Counted from the first letter of the stretch, positions 6,628-16,610 are shown. The stretch is 50,199 nucleotides of DNA from Rugamonas violacea (GCF_016461825.1 NZ_JAEMNU010000099.1:14071-64269); one strand, 5' to 3'. The notes: generated from the letters alone by a model not told the origin. Numbers and translations: made by a program.

Positions 6628-9054
6628 ATGAGCAAGCAAACAACACCATTGGCGACGGCGCAAAGCTACGCCGCGCTGCGCGAAAAACTCGGCAAGCACT
6701 ATGCGCCGGAAGGCCTCTACCTGCAGAACAAGCAACTGCCGTTCGTCGGCCGGGTCAACTGCAACGTCGAGCGTCTGGAGACCGGTAGCTGGAACGAGAT
6801 CGTCATCGACTACGAGGTCGGCGCGGCCGGCCTGGCCGACGGCGGTTGGTTCAAGGCCACCTTCAAGTTCTATTCCGACTGGGCGCTGTTCCAGACCAGC
6901 GACCCGACGGCGGCCAACTACATCAGCGCCGAGTACCAGTCCGGCAAGCTGGTGGCCGGACAAAGCGCGGCCAGCGTGCAGTCGCTCAGCGTGCGCTTCG
7001 ACCAGAAGGGCCACGAGCGGCCATACCAGAAATCGATCATCGTCGACGTGGTGGACGGCTATCTGAACGCCGGCGACCACATCATCATCCGCCTGGGCGA
7101 CCGGCGCGGCGGCGGGCCGGGCACGCGGGTGCAGACCTTCACCGAAGACCGTTTCCGCTTCCGCTGCTACGTCGATCCGCTGGGCACCTCGCGCTTCGCC
7201 GCCGTGCCGGGCGATATCGTCATCGACATGGCGGCCGGTGCGCCGGCGCGGCTGCTGCTGGCCGGCCCGCGCTTCGTCCGGCCGGGCGAGCGCGTGCCGT
7301 TCCGTGTCTCGGCGCAGGACCGCTGGGGCAATGTCTGCCAGGCCGCCGGCGGCGCGATCCGCCTGCGCGCCTATGCGGCAACAGCAGCGGGCGAGGGCGT
7401 CGCCGACGCGCCGCTCTACGACAAGCTGTTGCCCTTGCCCGAGCAGGGCTGGGCCAGCGTCGGCGCCGACGACCTGCCGGCCGACGGCGACCTGCGCGTC
7501 GTCGCCGAACTGGTCGACAGCCGCGATGTCAAGCCGGCCAGCGCGCTGCTCAGCGTGAACCGGCGCTTCGGCGCGCCGCGCTCCTTCTACGCCGACCTGC
7601 ACGTACACGCCGGCGACACGGTGGGCACCAACAGCCCGGCCTACAACGCGGCGTACGCGCGCGACGTCGGCGGCATCGACGTGCTGGGCTACACCGCCAA
7701 CGACTTCCAGATCACCGACGCCAACTGGCAGTTGGGCGTCGACACGGTGGAGGAGTTCAACCGTCCCGGCCATTTCGTCTGCTATCCGGTGCAGGAGTGG
7801 TGCGGCAGCTCGACCGCCGGCGGCGATCATAACGTGGTCTTCCTCGGCGACGCCGCGCCCGACTTCCCCTACAACAAACGCGGTGAGCACAATCGTACTT
7901 TCCTGTGGAACGAGGACATGAAGGGCGCCGCCGTGGAGACGGGACGCTGGCCGGTGGAGGAACTGTGGGCCGCCTACGTCGACGAGCCGGAGCAGCATCT
8001 GATCATGCCGCACGTCGGCGGCCGCCGCTACATCCCCGATTGGCACCACCCCGAGCTGGAACGGCTGGTGGAGATCGCCTCTAGCTGGGGCCACTTCGGT
8101 TGGTTGTACCAGGACGTCATCGAGCGTGGCTACCAGATCGGCGTGGCGGCCAGCGGCGACGAGCATCGCGGCCGCCCCGGTGGCGGCCCGCCGGGCACCC
8201 AGGTGTTCGGCGTGCACGGCGGCCTGACCGGCGTGCTGGCCGAGCAGCTCGACCGCGCCAGCATCGGCCGCGCGCTGCGCGCCCGCCACACCTGGGCCAC
8301 CACCGGCGAGCACACCGCCTTGCTGGTGCAGGCCGGCCGCCATGTGCAAGGCGACGCCTTCCGTTCCGACGGCCCGCTGACGGTCGACTACCAATTCCTC
8401 GGCGGCGCCGGCTGGGACGAGATCGCCGCCTACGACCACACGGGGCAGATCTGGCGGCGCAACCTGCACCAGGAGCTGGGCTTTTCGGAGCGGCTGATCC
8501 GCCTGCGCTGGGGCGGTGCGCGCATCCCGGACCGCTATCGCTGGGCCTCGTGGAAGGGCCGCATCACGATCAGCAACGGCACCGTCAACCGCTATCAGTC
8601 GCACGGCTTCGAGCATGGCGAGGAGGTCTGCTGGCGCGACGGCCCGACCGGCATCGCCTTCCGCAGCGACACCTACGGCGACGCCGACAGCATCGATCTG
8701 GACGTCAGCAATCTGCGCCACTGCACCATCAAGGTCGAGGGCACCATCGACAGCTACGTCAAGGTGGGCGATCCGCTGCAGCGCAACCCCTTCGTCCATG
8801 CGCCGGAATTCAGCTGGGAGATCAGCGGCGCGCAGTTGTTGGCGGAGGGCGGCCTGCGGCTGGAGCTGGGCGGCGCCGAATTGTTCCTGGCGCTGGAGCG
8901 TCTGACCGAGCAGGCCTTGCCGGCCGAGGTGTCCGGCACGCTGGAGATCGCGCCGCACAACGGCCCCTTTGGCCACCGCCCGGTCTACTTCTTCGGTCGC
9001 CAGCAGGACGACAGCAAGGTCTGGTCGTCGGCGATGTTCGTCACCTTCGAGTAG
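6628..9054 (+). CDS. DUF3604 domain protein, putative PHP-like metallohydrolase
   Basis: About 808 aa, no signal peptide, so probably cytoplasmic. After an N-terminal beta-rich region (about 1-320), the DUF3604 region begins at about residue 325 with YADLHVHAGD, an H-x-H metal pair as in PHP-type hydrolases. It continues with GGDHNVVFLGD, MPHVGGRRYIPDWHHP, and AASGDEHRGRPGG, which supply further likely metal ligands; the C-terminus is again beta-rich. The start is the ATG at 6628 after AGGGAG (6614-6619). As the last gene of the ABC-importer operon it probably acts on the imported compound. Members of DUF3604 lack a settled function, so reaction and substrate are unknown. Confidence 0.75.
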   Translation: MSKQTTPLATAQSYAALREKLGKHYAPEGLYLQNKQLPFVGRVNCNVERLETGSWNEIVIDYEVGAAGLADGGWFKATFKFYSDWALFQTSDPTAANYISAEYQSGKLVAGQSAASVQSLSVRFDQKGHERPYQKSIIVDVVDGYLNAGDHIIIRLGDRRGGGPGTRVQTFTEDRFRFRCYVDPLGTSRFAAVPGDIVIDMAAGAPARLLLAGPRFVRPGERVPFRVSAQDRWGNVCQAAGGAIRLRAYAATAAGEGVADAPLYDKLLPLPEQGWASVGADDLPADGDLRVVAELVDSRDVKPASALLSVNRRFGAPRSFYADLHVHAGDTVGTNSPAYNAAYARDVGGIDVLGYTANDFQITDANWQLGVDTVEEFNRPGHFVCYPVQEWCGSSTAGGDHNVVFLGDAAPDFPYNKRGEHNRTFLWNEDMKGAAVETGRWPVEELWAAYVDEPEQHLIMPHVGGRRYIPDWHHPELERLVEIASSWGHFGWLYQDVIERGYQIGVAASGDEHRGRPGGGPPGTQVFGVHGGLTGVLAEQLDRASIGRALRARHTWATTGEHTALLVQAGRHVQGDAFRSDGPLTVDYQFLGGAGWDEIAAYDHTGQIWRRNLHQELGFSERLIRLRWGGARIPDRYRWASWKGRITISNGTVNRYQSHGFEHGEEVCWRDGPTGIAFRSDTYGDADSIDLDVSNLRHCTIKVEGTIDSYVKVGDPLQRNPFVHAPEFSWEISGAQLLAEGGLRLELGGAELFLALERLTEQALPAEVSGTLEIAPHNGPFGHRPVYFFGRQQDDSKVWSSAMFVTFE

Positions 9055-9068
9055 CCAGCCGGGCAGCC

Positions 9069-9092
9069 AGCCGAGTAGGTAGCCGAGTAGGT
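9069..9092 (+). repeat. 12-bp tandem duplication
   Basis: AGCCGAGTAGGT occurs twice in direct tandem (9069-9080 and 9081-9092) in the short space between the convergent DUF3604 and YeeE/YedE genes. No function is evident. Confidence 0.75.
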
Positions 9093-9098
9093 AGCTGT

Positions 9099-9545
9099 TT
9101 AGCCTGGGCGGGATTGTGACGCCGCTTGCTTGCGGCGCCACTGCTCGATCGCCTCGAACAGCAGCATGCCGGCCAACATGGCGCCGACGAACAGCAACAT
9201 CTTCGGCAGCCCCATGCCGACGCCGACCAGCGCCGGGCCGGGGCAGATGCCGGCGATGCCCCAGCCGATGCCAAACAGGCTGCTGCCGACGATCAGGCGG
9301 CGGTCGATGGCCTGTGCCGTCGGCAGCTTGATCTCGGCGCCCAGCCAGGTACGGCTGCGGCGTCGTGCCAGTGCGAAGGCGATCACGCCGACGCCGATGG
9401 CGCCGCCCATCACCAACATCAATGACGGGTCCCAACCGCCGGCCAGGTCAAGGAAGCCCAGCACCTTGGCCGGATTGGCCATGCCCGAAACGATCAGACC
9501 CCAGCCGAACACCAGGCCGGCCAACAACGCGCTCACGATCAACAT
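9099..9545 (-). CDS. YeeE/YedE (DUF6691-type) membrane protein, second of pair
   Basis: A 148-aa membrane protein with four hydrophobic segments. It has FGWGLIVSGMANPAKVLGFLD near the N-terminus and the GIGWGIAGICPGPALVG motif (about 90-107); its Cys-Pro is typical of YeeE/YedE sulfur transporters, which in characterised cases move thiosulfate. The start at 9545 is the ATG of MLIVSALLAG. It follows the other half of the pair by 10 bp, and two short proteins of this kind are thought to make up one transporter. Position at the end of the sulfide-oxidation operon points to movement of thiosulfate or another sulfur species; direction and substrate are inferred. Confidence 0.82.
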   Translation of the reverse strand: MLIVSALLAGLVFGWGLIVSGMANPAKVLGFLDLAGGWDPSLMLVMGGAIGVGVIAFALARRRSRTWLGAEIKLPTAQAIDRRLIVGSSLFGIGWGIAGICPGPALVGVGMGLPKMLLFVGAMLAGMLLFEAIEQWRRKQAASQSRPG

Positions 9546-9555
9546 GGATGGCTCC

Positions 9556-9990
9556 TTACAACGACAACAAATGACGGCCGACGAAGACGGTGGCGAAGCC
9601 AGCCGCCATGAACGTCGCGGTGGCGGCGAGCGAGCGCCAGGACAGGCGCGACAGGCCACAGACGCCGTGGCCGCTGGTGCAGCCGGCGCCGTAGCGGGTG
9701 CCGACGCCGACCAGCAGGCCGGCCAGTAGCAGTGCGCCGTCGCCGGCCGCGATGCTGACCGGCGGCAGCGCGGCAAACAGGCCGTAGACGACGGGCGCGC
9801 CGACCAGTCCGGCGATGAAGGCGGCGCGCCAGCCGATGTCGCCGCGCAGCGGCCGCAGCAGGCCGCCGAGGATGCCGCTGATGCCGGCGATACGGCCGTT
9901 GAGCAGGATCAGCAGCGCGGCGGCCAAACCGATCATGGCGCCGCCGAGCAGGGCGGGCCAGGGTGTGAATGCGTTCCAGGCGATGGTCAT
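9556..9990 (-). CDS. YeeE/YedE family membrane protein, first of pair
   Basis: A 144-aa membrane protein with about four helices ([20 protein letters not shown] near the N-terminus). The motif [21 protein letters not shown] (about 95-115) carries the conserved cysteines of the YeeE/YedE (DUF395) family. It starts at the ATG at 9990 (MTIAWNAF) and is followed 10 bp later by the companion YeeE gene. It lies 212 bp downstream of the TauE/SafE gene, on the same strand; that gap contains a 7-bp tandem array. Likely a partner in sulfur-compound transport tied to sulfide detoxification. Confidence 0.83.
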   Translation of the reverse strand: MTIAWNAFTPWPALLGGAMIGLAAALLILLNGRIAGISGILGGLLRPLRGDIGWRAAFIAGLVGAPVVYGLFAALPPVSIAAGDGALLLAGLLVGVGTRYGAGCTSGHGVCGLSRLSWRSLAATATFMAAGFATVFVGRHLLSL

Positions 9991-10010
9991 GGGGTTTCCT
10001 TGTGTAGCGT

Positions 10011-10059
10011 GAACGATGAACGATGAACGATGAACGATGAACGATGAACGATGAACGGT
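10011..10059 (+). repeat. Tandem 7-bp repeat (GAACGAT)7
   Basis: Six perfect copies of GAACGAT and a seventh with one change (GAACGGT) start 20 bp upstream of the first YeeE/YedE start codon. A second short run of GCAGTGA-like units follows at about 10062-10078. The array lies in the transcribed leader and could vary in length by slippage, altering the distance between the TauE and YeeE genes. Confidence 0.9.
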
Positions 10060-10202
10060 GCGCAGTGAGCAGTGAGCAGCGCGCCCATGGGAGACGATGC
10101 TGGCGCCGGTCGGTTGGTCGGTTGAACGAAGCGCCGAGCCAGCGGCGGCGCGGGCTACGCCGCCGCAGCGGCGGTGGCGCGGCAGCGACCGCGCACAACT
10201 CC

Positions 10203-11219
10203 TTATAGCACGGACTTGGCCAGCAGCGCCGCCGCGACGGCCGCCGACAACAGCGCGAAAGCCTGTTGCAGCAACGGCCCGGCCAGTTTTCCGGCGACCA
10301 CGCGGCCGGCCAGCATGCCGGCCATTGCGCCGGCCGAGAAGGGCAGCGCCACGCCCCACTGCAAATGGCCGTTGGCGGCGCTGGCGGCGACGCCGGACAG
10401 CGACACCAGCGCGATCACCGCCAGCGAGGTGGCCACCACCGACTGCACGGCCAGGTCGGTGTAGCGCTGCAGCGCCGGGATCATGACGAAGCCGCCGCCC
10501 ACGCCCAGCAGGCCGGACAGGCCGCCGGCGATCAGGCCGGACACTGCCAGCGCGCGGGCGCAGGGCGCCGTCCATACCAGCTTGCCACGACCGGCATCGA
10601 ACCGGCAGGGCGGCGTGGCGCGGGCGGCGTCGCGCGTCGCGTGGGCGCTGGCCGCCGCCGCGTCGGCGGCCGCCGCGACGTGCGGATGGGCGCGGCGCCA
10701 AGCGCGCCAGGCGACGTACAGCAGCACCAGCGCGAAGATGAAACTGAGCGGCCGGTTGGGCGCGCGCCGCGCCAGCCACAGGCCGAGCGGCGAGCAGACG
10801 ATGCCGGCGCCGGCGATCAGCAGCGCCGCCTTGTAGCGAACGATGCCGGCCTTCAGCCCCAGCAGCGCGCCCAGGCTGGCCGCCAGGCCGACGGCGAGCA
10901 GGCCGATGGGGCCGGCGTCGGCCATGCCCAGGCCGGCGCCGAACACCAGCGCCGGCACCGCCAGGATGCCGCCGCCGGCGCCGGTCAGTGCCAGCACCAC
11001 GCCGACGGCCAAGCCCAGCGCGGCGACCGTCGGCGTGGCGGCGAGTGCGGCGCCGGCGGCGGGAGCGGCGCCGGCCGCTGCCGGGAGTGCCGCCGCGGCG
11101 AGCAACAGCCAAACCCGCAAACCTGGGCTCGGACCCCGAGGGGTCTGACCCCGGCTCTGCGCCGCCGGGGTTTGCCAGCTTCGCCGGCGTCTCGGCCGGT
11201 TGCTGTGGTGGGCGCTCAT
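10203..11219 (-). CDS. TauE/SafE-family sulfite exporter
   Basis: About 338 aa, with eight or so membrane helices in two halves, separated by an Ala/His-rich cytoplasmic loop (about 165-195). Family motifs are visible: [14 protein letters not shown] in the first half and [15 protein letters not shown] in the second. Such proteins export sulfite or organosulfonates, which fits removal of sulfite made by the persulfide dioxygenase. The start at 11219 overlaps the SQR stop as ATGA, supporting coupling. Oddly, residues about 15-37 are encoded by a dispersed palindromic repeat (11109-11175), so the N-terminus is atypical and a start further in (the TTG or GTT region before WLLLAAAAL) cannot be excluded. 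Confidence 0.85.
   Translation of the reverse strand: MSAHHSNRPRRRRSWQTPAAQSRGQTPRGPSPGLRVWLLLAAAALPAAAGAAPAAGAALAATPTVAALGLAVGVVLALTGAGGGILAVPALVFGAGLGMADAGPIGLLAVGLAASLGALLGLKAGIVRYKAALLIAGAGIVCSPLGLWLARRAPNRPLSFIFALVLLYVAWRAWRRAHPHVAAAADAAAASAHATRDAARATPPCRFDAGRGKLVWTAPCARALAVSGLIAGGLSGLLGVGGGFVMIPALQRYTDLAVQSVVATSLAVIALVSLSGVAASAANGHLQWGVALPFSAGAMAGMLAGRVVAGKLAGPLLQQAFALLSAAVAAALLAKSVL
11109..11175. repeat. Dispersed GGGTCnGACCC dyad element, copy A (inside TauE gene start)
   Basis: Inner arms around GGGCTCGGACCCC and GGGGTCTGACCCC are flanked by outer arms CCAAACCCGC and GCCGGGGTTTG. The same nested design occurs at 27165-27238 and 32864-32934. This copy lies within the reading frame of the TauE/SafE gene just after its start codon. 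Confidence 0.82.
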
Positions 11220-12898
11220 CGCTCGCTCAACTCCGGCGTGGCCAGCCATTCGCGGCCCTTGAGCATGCCTTGCCAATACAGCGCCGGCAGCATGCGCGCC
11301 TTGAGCAGCCAGGCCAGGCGCGACGGCCGGGTGCCGTCGATCAGCCAGGACGGCAAGTTGGGCGCCAGCTTGCCGCCGTAGGTGAACTCGGCCAGCACGA
11401 CTTTTCCGCGCGCGACGGTCAGCGGACAGGCGCCGTAGCCGTCGTACTGCGCCGCGCCGTCGAGCAGGCCGAGCGCCGCCAGCACGTTGTGCGCCACCAC
11501 CGGCGCCTGCTTGCGCGCGGCGGCGGCGGTCTTGGCGTTGGCCGAGTTGCCGGCGTCGCCCAGGCCGTGGATGTTGGCGTAGCGGCGGTGGCGCAGACTG
11601 CTTGGGTCGATGTCGACCCAGCCGGCGGCGTCGGCCAGCGGGCTGACCCGGATGAAGTCCGGCGCCACCTGCGGCGGCACCACGTGCAGCAGTTCGTAGT
11701 CGCGTTCGAGGATCTCCTTGCTGCCGTCGGGCAGGACGCGGCTGAAGCTGGCGCGCTTGCGCGGACCGTCGACCGCGCACAGCGTGTGGCCGAAGTGCAG
11801 GTCGATGTCGTAGGCCATCACGTAGTCCATCAGCGCCGGCACGTATTCCGGCACGCCGAACAGCACCGGGGCGGCGCTGTAGAAATCGATCCGCATGCGT
11901 TCGAGCAGGCCGCTGCGGCGCCAGTGGTCGGCCGCCAAATACATGGCCTTCTGCGGCGCGCCGGCGCACTTGAACGGCATGGCCGGCTGGGTGAATATGG
12001 CGCTGCCGCCGCGTAGCTTCTGCACCTGCTGCCAGGTGTAGGGCGCCAGATGGTACAGGTAGTTCGAGGTGACGCCCTGGCGGCCGAGCGACTCGGCCAG
12101 GCCGGGAATGGCCTGCCAGTCCAGCTTGATGCCGGGGCAGACCACCAACTGCTGGTAGCGCACCACGCGGCAGCCGTCCAGGATGACGGCGTTGCGCTCC
12201 GGTTCGAAGGCGGCCACGGCGGCCTTGATCCAGTGCGCGCCGCGCGGGATGGTGGCGGCCATGGTGCGCGCCGTGCTGGCCGGCGCGAACACGCCGGCGC
12301 CCACCAGGGTCCAGCCGGGCTGGTAGTAGTGCACCTCGGCCGGGTCGATCAGCGCCACGTCCAGTTCCGGGTAGCGCGCCAGCAGGCTGGCGGCGGTGGC
12401 CACGCCGGCCGCGCCGGCGCCGACGATGACGACGCAGTGCTCGGCCTCGGCGACTTCCAACGGCGTGCGGCCTTGGTTGACGATGCGCCGCACCACGCCC
12501 TGCATGTCGTAGCCGGCCTGGCCGGCCGCCGTGACGATGTCCGGCAGCGACAGCCGGTGCGCCTGCGACAGCGCCCACATCGTGGTCGAGCGCATGCCGC
12601 TGCGGCAGTAGGCCAGCACCGGCTTGGGCAGGCTGTCGAACAGCGCGCCGAAGGCGTCGCCCTGGGCGTCGCTGACCTTGCCCGATTCGGCCGGCAGGTA
12701 GTGCGCCTGCAGGCCCAGTTCGCGCGCCGGTTTGGCGATTTCGGCGAACAGCGGCTGGTCGGCCGCCTCGCCGTCGGGACGGTTGCAGACGATGGCGCGG
12801 TAGCCGGCCTGGTGCAGCGCGACGATGTCGGCCGGCTCGATCTGCGGCGCCACCGCCAGGCCCGGCGCCAGAAGCCGGAGGTCCAATGATGATTGCAT
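11216..12898 (-). CDS. sqr: Fusion of DUF442 phosphatase-like domain and type II sulfide:quinone oxidoreductase
   Basis: About 560 aa. Residues 1-140 are a DUF442 (TIGR01244) domain with a dual-specificity-phosphatase loop CRSGMRS, nucleophile Cys98. From about 155 comes an FAD-binding SQR: GxGxxG at 160-165, and the two redox cysteines of type II SQR, Cys311 in [11 protein letters not shown] and Cys491 in GYGACPLTV. It oxidises sulfide to bound persulfide and passes electrons to quinone at the inner membrane. The ATG at 12898 is preferred (GAAGAG just upstream); a GTG at 12910 would add four residues. It follows the dioxygenase by 13 bp and overlaps the TauE start. The enzyme call is firm; the role of the phosphatase-like domain is open. 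Confidence 0.9.
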   Translation of the reverse strand: MQSSLDLRLLAPGLAVAPQIEPADIVALHQAGYRAIVCNRPDGEAADQPLFAEIAKPARELGLQAHYLPAESGKVSDAQGDAFGALFDSLPKPVLAYCRSGMRSTTMWALSQAHRLSLPDIVTAAGQAGYDMQGVVRRIVNQGRTPLEVAEAEHCVVIVGAGAAGVATAASLLARYPELDVALIDPAEVHYYQPGWTLVGAGVFAPASTARTMAATIPRGAHWIKAAVAAFEPERNAVILDGCRVVRYQQLVVCPGIKLDWQAIPGLAESLGRQGVTSNYLYHLAPYTWQQVQKLRGGSAIFTQPAMPFKCAGAPQKAMYLAADHWRRSGLLERMRIDFYSAAPVLFGVPEYVPALMDYVMAYDIDLHFGHTLCAVDGPRKRASFSRVLPDGSKEILERDYELLHVVPPQVAPDFIRVSPLADAAGWVDIDPSSLRHRRYANIHGLGDAGNSANAKTAAAARKQAPVVAHNVLAALGLLDGAAQYDGYGACPLTVARGKVVLAEFTYGGKLAPNLPSWLIDGTRPSRLAWLLKARMLPALYWQGMLKGREWLATPELSER

Positions 12899-12911
12899 GG
12901 GGCTCTTCACG

Positions 12912-13829
12912 TCAGACCGCGTTGAGCGGGATTTTCAGGTAGCGGATGCCGTTGGCCTCCGGCTCCGGCAGCCGGCCGGCGCGCATGTTCACCTGCACCG
13001 ACGGCAGGATCAAGGTCGGCATGTCCAGCGTGGCGTCGCGCGCCTTGCGCATGGCGACGAACTGCGCCTCGCTGATGCCGTCGCGGACGTGGATGTTGTG
13101 GGCGCGCTGCTCGGCCACGCTGCTGACGTAGCGCAGTTCGCGCCCGCCCGGCTGGTAGTCGTGGCACATGTAGAGCAGGGTGTCGGCCGGCAGGCTGAGC
13201 ACGCGGTTGATCGAGCGGTACAAGGTGCGCGCGTCGCCGCCGGGGAAGTCGCAGCGCGCCGTGCCGTAGTCGGGCATGAACAGGGTGTCGCCGACGAAGG
13301 CGGCGCGCTGGCGGCCGTCGCCGACGACGTAGCTCATGCAAGCGGGCGTGTGGCCGGGCGTGTGCATAGCGCGGCAGCTCAGGCGGCCGATATGGAATTG
13401 CTCATTGTCGGCGAACAGATGGTCGAATTGGCTGCCGTCCTGCGCCGTTTCCGGGCCGGCGTTGAACAGCGTGCCGAAGGCGTGCTGCACCTCGGCGATG
13501 TGTTGGCCGATGCCGATGGCGCCGCCCAGTTGCTGCTTCAGGTAGGGCGCGGCCGACAGGTGGTCGGCGTGGACATGGGTTTCGAGTATCCACTGCACGC
13601 TGGCGCCAAGTTCGCGCACGCGGGCGATCAGGCGGTCGGCGTGGCGGGTGTTGCTGCGGCCGGATTTGTGGTCGTAATCGAGCACGCTGTCGATCAGCGC
13701 GCATTCGCCGCTGGCGCTGTCGAGCAGCAGATAGCTGATGGTCCAGGTGGCGGGGTCGAAGTAGCCTTCGACCAGCAGGGCGCTGCTACTGCTACTGCTG
13801 CTGCTACTACTGATGCTGCTGCGGGACAT
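12912..13829 (-). CDS. pdo: Persulfide dioxygenase, ETHE1/Blh-like metallo-beta-lactamase fold
   Basis: About 305 aa. The MBL-fold motif THVHADH (84-90), His156 and His160 in MHTPGH, Asp181 in FVGDTLF and His223 in CHDYQPGG give the iron-binding site of ETHE1-type enzymes, which oxidise glutathione persulfide to sulfite. A run of about ten serines follows MSRSSI at the N-terminus, encoded by AGC/AGT repeats at about 13781-13815. The ATG at 13829 has GGAG just upstream. It is the first gene of the sulfide operon, behind a sigma-54 promoter, and sqr follows 13 bp later. Together they turn sulfide into sulfite, which the TauE/SafE protein may export. Confidence 0.9.
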   Translation of the reverse strand: MSRSSISSSSSSSSSSALLVEGYFDPATWTISYLLLDSASGECALIDSVLDYDHKSGRSNTRHADRLIARVRELGASVQWILETHVHADHLSAAPYLKQQLGGAIGIGQHIAEVQHAFGTLFNAGPETAQDGSQFDHLFADNEQFHIGRLSCRAMHTPGHTPACMSYVVGDGRQRAAFVGDTLFMPDYGTARCDFPGGDARTLYRSINRVLSLPADTLLYMCHDYQPGGRELRYVSSVAEQRAHNIHVRDGISEAQFVAMRKARDATLDMPTLILPSVQVNMRAGRLPEPEANGIRYLKIPLNAV

Positions 13830-13871
13830 GATGGAGCTCCTGTAATGCTTGAGGCAAGTGAGCTGCATATC

Positions 13872-13886
13872 GCAATATGTGTGCCA
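13872..13886 (-). promoter_or_regulatory. Sigma-54 (-24/-12) promoter of the pdo-sqr operon
   Basis: On the minus strand the sequence reads TGGCAC-ACATA-TTGC, an exact fit to the sigma-54 core TGGCAC-N5-TTGC. It lies 43-57 bp upstream of the dioxygenase ATG, leaving a leader of about 30 nt. The adjacent divergent gene encodes a sigma-54 activator. Confidence 0.88.
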
Positions 13887-13970
13887 GAGCACGCCAGGGT
13901 CCGAGCGATACCATAAGCGCTTGATTTGGCGGGATGTTGTATCAGGATCGCAGCAGCCAAGGGCGGTGTC

Positions 13971-14027
13971 ACTGCCATTTTCCTTGGCGGTGGCAGTAAT
14001 TTGGCAGTGCCATTGACAGTGTGGCAG
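13971..14027. promoter_or_regulatory. TGGCAGT/ACTGCCA cluster, candidate FisR activator site
   Basis: The segment holds ACTGCCA (13971-13977) facing TGGCAGT (13991-13997), a dyad TGGCAGTGCCA (14002-14012) and another TGGCAG (14022-14027). It is 85-155 bp upstream of the sigma-54 promoter and just before the regulator's own start, a normal place for an enhancer that serves the operon and could also affect the regulator gene. The DNA motif is seen; binding is inferred. Confidence 0.6.
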
Positions 14028-14064
14028 CGATGGCGCACAGTGGCGGGCATTGTCTGGAGAGTCC

Positions 14065-15477
<1,413 letters not shown>

Positions 15478-15521
15478 GGCGAGCAGCGTATCCATCGAAT
15501 TTTTAGAAGTGAAAGCGGACT

Positions 15522-16232
15522 ATGACAATGATTGAACTGGAATTTCGGGCCACCACCGAGCAGGCCTGCGACTGGCTGGCGCAGCAGACCGCCACGCCGT
15601 GGACCCTGGCGCGGTTGATCGAGAGCGAATTGATCCCCTACGTCTGGCTGGACTACGACGCCGCCTATCCCGACCTGTTCGGCGATGCCAATGGCGGTTA
15701 CGCGGCGCCGATTTTCTTCGAGGGTGACACGCAACGGCTCGCCGCCGGCAGTGCGGACGTGCTCATCACCACCACCAAGGACGCCTACAAGATCGTCACC
15801 AAGCTGCCGGAACCTGGCTTCCGCCGCGAGCTGCACGAGCTGCGCTTCCAGAAGCGCGACCTGGAGCGGCTGGCCGCCAAGCTCAAACGCGAGGCCGAGC
15901 CGGTGCCGGTGAAGGTCGAAGCGGCCAAGGAGTCGCAGGCCGGCATCAACCGCGAGCAGGTGCTGGCGGCCTTTGCCGGCATGGCACGGCTGGATCTGGA
16001 GCAGGCCTTGACCGATGCGCTGGGCATCTTCAGCGACGACGGCGCGCGGGTGAAAAGCAGCGTCAAGAAAACCAAGAAGAACGCGGTGTGGAATCCGATC
16101 ACGCTGGCGTTGGGCTTGAACGACGTTTACCGGGTGCCGATCTCGCGGCTGAAAAAGGCCTTCCAGCAGCACGAATTCCTGCACGAGTGGGTGCCGGAGT
16201 GGGAACAGTCGCTGGCGCTGCTAGGCAAGTAG
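15522..16232 (+). CDS. Uncharacterised protein, 236 aa
   Basis: I do not recognise this family. The N-terminal third (about 1-80) looks compact (ACDWLAQQTATPWTLARLIE, then LIPYVWLDYD), and is followed by a charged helical stretch (about 105-140), a Lys-rich patch VKSSVKKTKKNA near 177-188 and an aromatic C-terminus (FLHEWVPEWEQSL). There is no signal peptide or membrane segment. It starts at 15522 (a second ATG lies at 15528), 44 bp after fisR, and is followed by a thiamine-binding protein gene with a GC palindrome in between. The basic patch could suggest nucleic-acid contact, but no function is claimed. Confidence 0.65.
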   Translation: MTMIELEFRATTEQACDWLAQQTATPWTLARLIESELIPYVWLDYDAAYPDLFGDANGGYAAPIFFEGDTQRLAAGSADVLITTTKDAYKIVTKLPEPGFRRELHELRFQKRDLERLAAKLKREAEPVPVKVEAAKESQAGINREQVLAAFAGMARLDLEQALTDALGIFSDDGARVKSSVKKTKKNAVWNPITLALGLNDVYRVPISRLKKAFQQHEFLHEWVPEWEQSLALLGK

Positions 16233-16256
16233 GGCGTTCGCGCCGCATTGATGGAA

Positions 16257-16278
16257 CCGCGCGGCGGCCGCCGCGCGG
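16257..16278. repeat. Perfect 22-bp GC palindrome between two genes
   Basis: A perfectly self-complementary 22-bp stretch made only of C and G, with centre GGCGGCCGCC, lies 24 bp after the unknown gene's stop and just before the next gene's ribosome site. In RNA it would form a very stable short hairpin. No T-run follows, so it is not a classic terminator. Confidence 0.75.
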
Positions 16279-16301
16279 AACACTTTGTTGAGAGGTTTAC
16301 C

Positions 16302-16610
16302 ATGGTTTTGCTTGAATTTTCAATGTCGCCGATGAGCCAGGGCGAAAGCGTCAGCCGCTACGTGGCGCGCTCGCTGGACATCATCGACAAAAGCGGTTTG
16401 CCCTACCAGTTGACGCCGATGGGCAGCATCATCGAAGGCGAATGGGCCGAGGTGATGGCCGTCGTCACCGCCTGTTTCGAGGCGATGGAAACGGACTGCG
16501 AGCGCATCAGCACGCAGATCAAGATCGACTACCGCGCCGGCCCGGCCGGTCGTTTGAAATCGAAGGTCGATGCCGTTGAAAGCATACTCGGCCGCAAGCT
16601 GTCGACTTGA
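16302..16610 (+). CDS. MTH1187 / YkoF-like thiamine-binding protein (UPF0045)
   Basis: A 102-aa cytoplasmic protein. The opening LLEFSMSPMSQGESVSRYV, the core YQLTPMGSIIEGEW and the ending KVDAVESILGRKL match the MTH1187/UPF0045 family, small ferredoxin-like-fold proteins that bind thiamine or related ligands and often form tetramers. The ATG at 16302 has GAGAGG a few bases upstream; the longer in-frame reading from 16248 would translate the palindrome. No thiamine gene is adjacent, so the physiological role is open. Confidence 0.82.
   Translation: MVLLEFSMSPMSQGESVSRYVARSLDIIDKSGLPYQLTPMGSIIEGEWAEVMAVVTACFEAMETDCERISTQIKIDYRAGPAGRLKSKVDAVESILGRKLST

Noticed and set aside
6550..9435. 961-codon open frame antisense to the DUF3604 gene
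   Set aside because: Low-complexity composition (Val/Ala/Asp/Gln/Arg), no recognisable domain, and fully opposite a gene with conserved motifs.
10011..10059. CRISPR-like array
   Set aside because: The unit is 7 bp in direct tandem without spacers, and no cas gene is present.
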